DNA of 64,000 nt from contig NZ_CP109467.1 of assembly GCF_036227325.1 (NCBI RefSeq), positions 3,348,001 through 3,412,000 of the forward strand, in the 5' to 3' direction. Positions 57,872 to 64,000 of the stretch are shown here, piece after piece. Numbering within the stretch: position 1 is the stretch's first letter; each line of letters opens with the position of its first letter. Source of the stretch: Streptomyces sp. NBC_01465. GTDB lineage: Bacteria > Actinomycetota > Actinomycetes > Streptomycetales > Streptomycetaceae. Below the pieces are notes generated by a model. It made no database searches. It was not told where the DNA came from and worked only from the letters and a program-made list of their open reading frames with translations. A program made the position numbers and the translations under genes.

Positions 57872-58728
57872 GGGCGGCCTGCCATCTTCTCGAGTCGGGC
57901 GATGCGTTCTGCCATGGGCGGGTGCGTCGAGAACATCTTGGAGAGCCCCTGGCCCGGACGGAAGGGGTTCGCGATCATCATGTGGCTCGCCGTCTCGATC
58001 CGGGGCTCGGGCGGGAGCGGCAGCTGTTTCGTACCGGCGTCGAGTTTGCGCAGGGCGCTGGCCAGGGCCAGCGGGTCGCCGGTGAGCTGGGCTCCTGAGG
58101 CGTCCGCTTCGTACTCGCGGGAGCGGCTGATCGCGAGCTGGATCACGCTGGCCGCCAGAGGACCCAGAATCATGATCATGAGCATGCCCAGGATGCCCGG
58201 GCCGTCGTCGTCGTTCGAGCGCCCGATGGGGATCAGCCAGGCGAAGTTGACCAGGAACATGATGACCGAGGCCAGGGCGCCGGCCACCGAAGAGATCAGG
58301 ATGTCCCGGTTGTAGACGTGGCTCAATTCATGGCCGATGACCCCGCGGAGCTCGCGCTCGTCCAGGATCTGGAGGATGCCCTCGGTGCAGCAGACCGCCG
58401 CGTTGCGCGGGTTGCGGCCGGTCGCGAAGGCGTTCGGGGCCTGGGTCGGGGAGATGTAGAGACGCGGCATGGGCTGGCGGGCGGCCGTGGAGAGCTCGCG
58501 CACCATGCGATAGAGCTCGGGCGCCTCGAACTCGCTCACGGGGCGCGCGCGCATGGCGCGCAGGGCGAGCTTGTCGCTGTTCCAGTAGGCGTAGGCGTTG
58601 GTGCCGAGCGCGATGAGGAGCGCGACGATCAGGCCCGTACGGCCGAAGAAGCTTCCGATGACGAGGATGAGGGCCGAGAGGCCCCCGAGAAGTACAGCTG
58701 TCCTCAGTCCGTTGTGCCGGCGGTGCAC
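57868..58728 (-). CDS. htpX: zinc metalloprotease HtpX
   Basis: A 286-residue membrane protease of the M48 family that degrades damaged membrane proteins. The GTG at 58728 has GGAGGGC about 4 nt upstream; 24 further upstream codons are unrelated. Two N-terminal membrane segments precede the catalytic HELSH (His133, Glu134, His137) and the distal [12 protein letters not shown] glutamate. Two more hydrophobic segments lie in between ([44 protein letters not shown]). Confidence 0.95.
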   Translation of the reverse strand: MHRRHNGLRTAVLLGGLSALILVIGSFFGRTGLIVALLIALGTNAYAYWNSDKLALRAMRARPVSEFEAPELYRMVRELSTAARQPMPRLYISPTQAPNAFATGRNPRNAAVCCTEGILQILDERELRGVIGHELSHVYNRDILISSVAGALASVIMFLVNFAWLIPIGRSNDDDGPGILGMLMIMILGPLAASVIQLAISRSREYEADASGAQLTGDPLALASALRKLDAGTKQLPLPPEPRIETASHMMIANPFRPGQGLSKMFSTHPPMAERIARLEKMAGRP

Positions 58729-58872
58729 GGTAGCCCTCCAAGTGGTGCGGCAGGGGAACCCTTTGCGGTTGTCTCCAGTGGACCCTTCTGTACTGGTCAA
58801 CGCCAGGCAGAGGGTCCTAGTTCCCTTGTGCGCGCGGGCGGCCGTGTCCGCCGTACGGGTGTCGGAGCGAGA

Positions 58873-59331
58873 TCAGCGGGGGGTGGGGAGGTCCGCCAGG
58901 GCCAGGGCCTCGGGGTCCGGCTTGATTTCGCTGGTGCAGTGGGCGCAGCGGGAGGCGATGGCGGGGATCTCCGTGTAGCAGCGGGGGCAGTCGCGCAGGG
59001 CGGCCTTGATGTCGACCGGCTTGTCGGTGGTGAACCGGGACTGGATCTTGGCGAGGGGGGCTATGACGGCGAAGTAGAGCACCGCTGCTGTGATGAAGAA
59101 GGCGACGGTGGCGTTGATGACGACGCCGTACTTGAAGTGCGCTCCGTCGACCGTGAACGTCGCCGTGCTGAAGTCGCCCATCGTGGAGCTGGTCGCCAGG
59201 CCGATCAGTGGGGTGATGAAGGCCGTGCTGAATGCGGTGACCACGGCGGTGAAGGCGGAGCCGACCGCGAGGCCGACCGCCATCGATATGACGTTTCCGC
59301 GGAGGATGAATTCCTTGAAGCCGCTCAGCAC
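58873..59331 (-). CDS. mscL: large-conductance mechanosensitive channel MscL with C-terminal zinc ribbon
   Basis: A 152-residue protein. The N-terminal part is MscL: MLSGFKEFILRGNVISMAVGLAVGSAFTAVVTAFSTAFITPLIGL (amphipathic helix and TM1), a periplasmic loop, and TM2 (GVVINATVAFFITAAVLYFAVIAPLAKI). In place of the usual short cytoplasmic helix bundle alone, the tail carries a four-cysteine ribbon: C115-x2-C118 and C129-x2-C132 (CPRCYTEIPAIASRCAHC). The channel would open on membrane stretch; the ribbon's role, structural or regulatory, is unknown. Confidence 0.92.
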   Translation of the reverse strand: MLSGFKEFILRGNVISMAVGLAVGSAFTAVVTAFSTAFITPLIGLATSSTMGDFSTATFTVDGAHFKYGVVINATVAFFITAAVLYFAVIAPLAKIQSRFTTDKPVDIKAALRDCPRCYTEIPAIASRCAHCTSEIKPDPEALALADLPTPR

Positions 59332-59392
59332 TGTGCCTGCTCCTCGATGTGCGTGGGGGTGGGGGACTTTCAGCCCGCGACCGTAGCAAATC

Positions 59393-60874
59393 TCAGAAGA
59401 GAGTGACTGCCGCGTAGTGCAGGGCCAGCTCCGGGACGCCGGAGAGGACGACTGCCGCGACTGCCGCGAGGGCGATTGCTGTGGTGATGGCCGCGGGGGT
59501 GCGGTGCTTGGTCGGCTCGCCCTCCGGGGAGCGGAAGAGCGTCGCCGTCCACTGGAGGTAGTAGTAGAGGGCGATGACGACGTTGGCCGCCATGACGACC
59601 GCGAGCCAGCCCAGGCGGGCGTCGACCGCCGCCTGGAAGACCGTGACCTTGGCGAAGAGGCCGATGATGCCCGGGGGCAGGCCCGCCAGGCAGAGCAGGA
59701 AGAAGGCCATCGCGAGGGCGGCGAGGGGGCGGGTGGCGTAGAGGCCGCGGTAGTCGGAGATGCGGTGGGCCGGGTTCGTACGGGCCACGAGGGCTGCGAC
59801 CGCGAAGGCGCCGAGGTTCACCACGGCGTACATCAGGGCGTACGCGACGGTGGCGCCCACCTCGTCGTCCGAGGTGTACGCGGCGGCCGCGATCGGCACC
59901 AGGAGATAGCCGGCCTGGGCCACGGAGGACCAGGCGAGGAGGCGTACGGCGCTGTGGGCGCGGGTGGCGACCTGGCGCAGGGCAGCGACGTTTCCGACGG
60001 TCATCGTGAGGGCGGCGAGGACCGCGATCGCCGGGCCCCAGACGTCGGCGTACGACGGGAACGCCATGACCGTGACGAGGATCAGGCCGGAGAAGCCGAC
60101 CGCCTTGCCGACCACGGAGAGGTACGCGGCGATGGGGAGGGGCGCGCCGACGTAGGTGTCGGGGACCCAGAAGTGGAAGGGGACCGCCGCCGTCTTGAAG
60201 GCGAAGCCGACCAGGGTGAGGACGACACCGGCCTGGACGAGGGTGCCGAGCTGCGGGTCGACCTGGGCGTCGGCGATGCGGTTGAGGTAGAGGGTGCCGG
60301 TCGCTGCGTAGACGAAGCTGACGCCCAGGAGCATCACGGCGGTCGCGGTGACCGAGGACAGGAAGAACTTCAGTGCTGCTTCGGAGGAGCGTGCGTCGCC
60401 ACGCTTGAGGCCGACGAGGGCGAAGGCGGGGAGCGAGGCGACTTCCAGGGCTACGACCAGGGTGGCCAGGTCGCGGGAGGCCGGGAGCAGGGCCGCGCCG
60501 GAGGCCGAGGAGAGCAGCAGGAACCAGAACTCGCCCGCGGGGAGCTTCTTCTCGGCTGTGGGCGTGAGGGAGAGGAGGGCCGTGAGGAGCGCGCCGCCGA
60601 GGACCAGGAGCTGGATGGCGAAGGCGAAACGGTCGACGGTGTAGCTGCAGGCGGCGTGGTCGGTGGTGAGGCAGAAGGTGCTGCGCTTGTCCTCGTAAAG
60701 AGGGATGAGGGAAGCAAGTGCTGCGATCAGGCCGGTGACCGAGATCGCGCCGAGGAGGGGCTTGCGGTCCTCGCGTACGAAGAGATCCGTGACCAGCACG
60801 ATCAGGGCGGTCGCGGCGGCGATCGTGGGGGGCGCGATGGCTACCCAGTCGACGGACTGGACGAGGGAGCTCAT
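59393..60874 (-). CDS. nuoN: NADH-quinone oxidoreductase subunit N
   Basis: A 493-residue, roughly 14-TM antiporter-like subunit of respiratory complex I. It has LEVASLPAFALVGLKRGDARSSEAALKFFLSS, the proton-channel lysine region VGFAFKTAAVPFHFWVPDTYVGAPLPIAAYLSVVGKAVGF, and RLLAWSSVAQAGYLL. The ATG at 60874 overlaps the nuoM stop (ATGA). It is the last gene of the nuo operon seen here. Confidence 0.96.
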   Translation of the reverse strand: MSSLVQSVDWVAIAPPTIAAATALIVLVTDLFVREDRKPLLGAISVTGLIAALASLIPLYEDKRSTFCLTTDHAACSYTVDRFAFAIQLLVLGGALLTALLSLTPTAEKKLPAGEFWFLLLSSASGAALLPASRDLATLVVALEVASLPAFALVGLKRGDARSSEAALKFFLSSVTATAVMLLGVSFVYAATGTLYLNRIADAQVDPQLGTLVQAGVVLTLVGFAFKTAAVPFHFWVPDTYVGAPLPIAAYLSVVGKAVGFSGLILVTVMAFPSYADVWGPAIAVLAALTMTVGNVAALRQVATRAHSAVRLLAWSSVAQAGYLLVPIAAAAYTSDDEVGATVAYALMYAVVNLGAFAVAALVARTNPAHRISDYRGLYATRPLAALAMAFFLLCLAGLPPGIIGLFAKVTVFQAAVDARLGWLAVVMAANVVIALYYYLQWTATLFRSPEGEPTKHRTPAAITTAIALAAVAAVVLSGVPELALHYAAVTLF

Positions 60875-62451
60875 GCCTTGCCTCCTGCGAGAAGCTTCTG
60901 GACGGCCGGGTCGGAGAGGCCGAGGAGGGCCGCGGGCCAGAGGCCGGCGAGGACGGTGAGGGCGGCGAGGGGGGTCCAGGCGGCGAACTCGTAGCCCTGG
61001 AGGTCGGGGATGGTGCCGGTCTCGGTTTCGGTGGGGTGCGCGCCCATGCAGACGCGGCGGACCACTTGGAGCATGTACGCGGCTGTGAGCAGCGTGCCGA
61101 CCGCGCCGATCGCCATGAAGGTGAGGAAGGCGGGGCGGCTGAGGCCTGCGGCGGGGTCGAAGGCGCCGAACAGGGTCAGCATCTCGCCCCAGAATCCGGC
61201 CAGGCCCGGGAGGCCGAGGGAGGCGACGGCGGCGAAGGCGAGGAGGCCGCCGAGGCGGGGGGCGCGGCCGTAGAGGGCTGCTCCCGCGGTGCCGGCCAGG
61301 GTGTCGAGGTCGGCGGTGCCGTATCGGTCCTTCAGCGCTCCGACCAGGAAGAAGAGGAGGCCGGTGATGAGGCCGTGGGCGATGTTGGCGAAGAGCGCGC
61401 CGTTGACGCCGGTGGGGGTCATCGAGGCGATGCCGAGGAGTACGAAGCCCATGTGGCCGACGGAGGAGTACGCGATGAGGCGCTTGAGGTCGCCCTTGGC
61501 GCCGGGGCGGACCAGGGCGAGGCAGGCGAGGGATCCGTAGACGATGCCGGCGACGGCGAAGGCGGCCAGGTACGGGGCGAAGGTGTGCATGCCGTCGGGG
61601 GCGATGGGGAGCGCGATGCGGACGAACCCGTACGTGCCCATCTTCAGCATGACGCCGGCGAGGAGGACCGAGCCGACGGTGGGGGCCGCGGTGTGGGCGT
61701 CGGGGAGCCAGCTGTGGAGCGGCCACATCGGGGTCTTGATCGCGAGGCCGATCGCGATGGCGAGGACCGCGATGACCTCGGTGGTGTGGGTGAGGCCGCG
61801 GCCGTTGTCAGTGGCGAGTGCCACCATGTCGAATGTGCCGCTTTTGAGGCCGATGAGGAGCAGGCCGAGCAGCATGACGACGGAGCCGAGGAGCGTGTAG
61901 AGGATGAACTTCCAGGCGGCGGCCTGCCGTTGAGCACCGCCCCACCGGGCGATGAGGAAGTACATCGGGATGAGGACCATCTCGAAGGCGAGGAAGAACA
62001 GCATCAGGTCGAGTACGGCGAAGGTGGCGAGGGTGCCGGACTCGAGGACCAGGAGGAGGGCCACGAAGGCCTTCGGGGACGGGCCCTGGGGGAGCTTGAA
62101 GTAGCTGTAGAGCGCGCAGAGGAAGGTCAGGAGCGCGGTCAGGAGCAGGAGGGGGAGCGAGATGCCGTCGATGCCGAGGTGGATGTGGACGCCGAGCGCC
62201 TTGATCCAGGTGATGTCGGTGGTGGCCTGCATCTTCGACGGGTGGTCACGGTCGAAGCCCAGCGCGAGGACGATCGCCGCGATGAGGATGACGCCGGTGA
62301 CGACGACGCCGTGGCGCAGGACGGCCTGGTCGGGCGACTTCCCCTTCAGCCCGGGCGGGGCGGGGAGAAGGGCCGCGACGGCGCCGATGAGCGGGCCGGC
62401 GACGGTGAACGCGAGAAGGAACTGCATCACTGATGCATTGATATCGATCAC
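60871..62451 (-). CDS. nuoM: NADH-quinone oxidoreductase subunit M
   Basis: A 526-residue antiporter-like complex I subunit. It has FFLAFEMVLIPMYFLIARWGG (glutamate in TM5), GLAIKTPMWPLHSWLPDAHTAAPTVGSVLLAGVMLKMGTYGFVRI, and RLIAYSSVGHMGFVLLG, the standard NuoM motifs. It starts 3 bp after nuoL and is coupled to nuoN. Confidence 0.96.
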   Translation of the reverse strand: MIDINASVMQFLLAFTVAGPLIGAVAALLPAPPGLKGKSPDQAVLRHGVVVTGVILIAAIVLALGFDRDHPSKMQATTDITWIKALGVHIHLGIDGISLPLLLLTALLTFLCALYSYFKLPQGPSPKAFVALLLVLESGTLATFAVLDLMLFFLAFEMVLIPMYFLIARWGGAQRQAAAWKFILYTLLGSVVMLLGLLLIGLKSGTFDMVALATDNGRGLTHTTEVIAVLAIAIGLAIKTPMWPLHSWLPDAHTAAPTVGSVLLAGVMLKMGTYGFVRIALPIAPDGMHTFAPYLAAFAVAGIVYGSLACLALVRPGAKGDLKRLIAYSSVGHMGFVLLGIASMTPTGVNGALFANIAHGLITGLLFFLVGALKDRYGTADLDTLAGTAGAALYGRAPRLGGLLAFAAVASLGLPGLAGFWGEMLTLFGAFDPAAGLSRPAFLTFMAIGAVGTLLTAAYMLQVVRRVCMGAHPTETETGTIPDLQGYEFAAWTPLAALTVLAGLWPAALLGLSDPAVQKLLAGGKA

Positions 62452-62454
62452 GGC

Positions 62455-64000
62455 TCACGATCCGGCGTAGACGTTGGCGAGGGTGACGGCGGCGATCGCC
62501 AGGACGACGGAGCCGGCGAGCAGGGCGCTGAGGTAGGTCTGCAGGTTGCCGGTCTGGGCGCGGCGGACCAGGTATCCCAGCCAGCGGGGGACGGCGCCTG
62601 CTCCTCGTACGTAGGTGTCGATGACCTCGCGGTCGAGGAAGCGGACCAGCTTGGCGGCGGCCAGGACGGGGCGTACGAACAGGACGTCGTAGACCGCGTC
62701 GAGGTGGAAGCCGGTGGCCGCGTGGCGGTGGAGCGGGCCCAGCAGTATGCGGCCGGGGTCGGTGGGGTCCGGGGCCGATGCGATGTCGCCGTACGCCTGG
62801 GTGTGGGTGGCGATCGCTTCGATCTCGGAGGTTGCCGGGTCGGCTTCGGGGTGGGCGGCGACCGCGCCGAGGGGGGTGGCCGCGCCTTCCTTGAAGTGGA
62901 CCGCGCGCCAGGCGCCGTAGGTGAGGAGGCCGCCGACGAGGGCGACTCCCGTACCGAGGACGGAGGTGGTGAGGGACGGGGAGAGCGTGTGGCCGTCGAA
63001 CCACTTGGTGATCGCGCCCGCGGTGAGGCCGAAGCCGATGGAGGGGATGGCCAGGACCCAGAGCACGGCGTTCATCACGGCGGGCTGCTTGCCGTGGTCG
63101 GCGGCTTCGGGGCCGTTGCCGCGGAAGGCCATCAGCCAGAGGCGGGTGGCGTAGGCGCCGGTGAGGAGGGCGGTGGCGAGGCCTGCGAGGAGGACCGTCC
63201 AGCCCGCGCCCGTGGGCGCGATGTGGCTGTCGCCGAAGGCGGTGTGCTCGGCGGCGACCAGGACGGCTTCCTTGGAGAAGAAGCCGGCGAAGGGCGGGAT
63301 CGCGGCGAGTGCGAGCAGGGCGATCGACATCGTCCAGAACGCGTCGGGGATGCGCTTGGCGAGGTTGCCCGTACGGGACATCGCCGAGAGGGAGTTGGTG
63401 CCGGCGGCGTGGATGATCACGCCGGCGCCGAGGAAGAGGAGCGCCTTGAACGCGCCGTGGGAGAGGAGGTGGAAGACGGCGGCGGAGCGGTCGCCGACGG
63501 CCAGGGCACCGGACATGTAGCCGAGCTGCCCGATCGTCGAGTACGCGAGGACGCGCTTGATGTCGTCCTGGGCGAGGGCGGCGAGCGCCGAGCCGACCAT
63601 CGTGATCGCGGCCATCACGGCGAGGACGGTGAGGGCTGCCTGGGAGGCGGCGAAGACGGGGAGGAGGCGGGCCACGAAGTAGATGCCGGCGGCGACCATC
63701 GTCGCGGCGTGGATCAGCGCGGAGACGGGGGTGGGGCCGGCCATCGCGTCGGGCAGCCAGGTGTGGAGCGGGAACTGGGCCGACTTGCCCGCGACGCCCG
63801 CGAGGAGGAGGAGCGCGATGAGGGTGGGGTGGGTCAGTTCGCCGTCGGCGACCGTCTGCAGGATGCCGGTGATCCGGAACGTGCCGGCGTCGTGGGCGAG
63901 CGCGAACAGGCCGATCAGGAAGGGGACGTCGCCGAGCTTGGTGACCAGGAAGGCCTTGAGGGAGGCGGCGCGGGCTTCGGGCGTCTCCCAGTAGTGGCCG
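62455..64000 (-). CDS. nuoL: NADH-quinone oxidoreductase subunit L, 5' part outside window
   Basis: About 515 C-terminal residues are present; the start lies beyond position 64000. Visible motifs include VTKLGDVPFLIGLFAL, AGKSAQFPLHTWLPDAMAGPTPVSALIHAATMVAAGIYFVARL and KRVLAYSTIGQLGYMSGALAVGDRSAAVFHLLSHGAFKALLFLGAG. The long C-terminal lateral-helix region typical of NuoL follows. It is the most distal proton-pumping subunit of complex I. The order is nuoL-nuoM-nuoN. Confidence 0.96.
   Translation of the reverse strand, partial: GHYWETPEARAASLKAFLVTKLGDVPFLIGLFALAHDAGTFRITGILQTVADGELTHPTLIALLLLAGVAGKSAQFPLHTWLPDAMAGPTPVSALIHAATMVAAGIYFVARLLPVFAASQAALTVLAVMAAITMVGSALAALAQDDIKRVLAYSTIGQLGYMSGALAVGDRSAAVFHLLSHGAFKALLFLGAGVIIHAAGTNSLSAMSRTGNLAKRIPDAFWTMSIALLALAAIPPFAGFFSKEAVLVAAEHTAFGDSHIAPTGAGWTVLLAGLATALLTGAYATRLWLMAFRGNGPEAADHGKQPAVMNAVLWVLAIPSIGFGLTAGAITKWFDGHTLSPSLTTSVLGTGVALVGGLLTYGAWRAVHFKEGAATPLGAVAAHPEADPATSEIEAIATHTQAYGDIASAPDPTDPGRILLGPLHRHAATGFHLDAVYDVLFVRPVLAAAKLVRFLDREVIDTYVRGAGAVPRWLGYLVRRAQTGNLQTYLSALLAGSVVLAIAAVTLANVYAGS

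Overview
The window is high-GC actinobacterial chromosome, almost certainly Streptomyces or a close relative. The evidence is the strong GC bias at third codon positions, frequent GTG and TTG starts, TGATG/TAATG/ATGA stop-start overlaps, a 1161-residue RpoB opening on TTG, an S3 protein with an RGG-rich tail, and a NusG with a long acidic N-terminal extension. No phage, insertion sequence, CRISPR array or secondary-metabolite cluster is visible. This is mainly the transcription/translation core of the chromosome with small accessory blocks between the core operons.

Layout. 1-3480 (+): the end of an ABC transporter operon (ATPase fragment plus two permeases, one carrying a large inserted extracellular domain) and a one-TM secreted protein. 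3499-9212 (-): map-infA-rpmJ-rpsM-rpsK-rpoA-rplQ-truA. There is no rpsD in the alpha operon, and the map-infA gap holds an unusual 204-bp tandem duplication of the end of map. 9322-21228 (-): the S10 and spc operons, rpsJ-rplC-rplD-rplW-rplB-rpsS-rplV-rpsC-rplP-rpmC-rpsQ-rplN-rplX-rplE-rpsN-rpsH-rplF-rplR-rpsE-rpmD-rplO, then secY-adk. 21773-23773 (+): a Tat/lipoprotein PIG-L deacetylase. 23857-28213 (-): the str operon, rpsL-rpsG-fusA-tuf. 28531-36011 (-): rpoB-rpoC. 36570-41745 (-): trpT-secE-nusG-rplK-rplA, a lipoprotein gene, then rplJ-rplL with a leader attenuator.

41905-54732 is mixed. It holds aspC and an adenosine deaminase-like gene (+), a DsbA-like lipoprotein, a TetR/NAD(P)-reductase divergent pair with two matching operator palindromes, an ECF sigma factor with a coupled membrane protein, murB, a TetR-regulated DHA2 efflux pump with two matching operators, a MaoC pair (hadA/hadB-like), rpmG, and tRNA genes for Met, Thr and Tyr. 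On the + strand it also has a cytosine deaminase-like protein lacking two metal-site residues and an atypical reductase. 54888-58728 holds yajQ, an ogt-alkB DNA alkylation-repair operon, a transglycosylase-associated membrane protein, a probably frameshifted small zinc-ribbon gene, and yccF with htpX. 58873-64000 (-) holds an MscL channel fused to a zinc ribbon, and nuoL-nuoM-nuoN of respiratory complex I, with nuoL running off the window.

How it fits together. RNA polymerase subunits, NusG, SecE/SecY, two translation GTPases, IF1 and most ribosomal proteins sit in about six transcription units. Each has a recognisable HrdB-type (TTGAC/TAnnnT) promoter, a terminator, or both. Many gene junctions inside these operons carry strong hairpins without a U-tract, which could set segmental mRNA levels. 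The least explained signals are a 25-nt leader motif shared almost exactly by the rpsJ and rpsL operons, and the tandem re-duplication of the map 3' end with copies differing almost only by synonymous changes.
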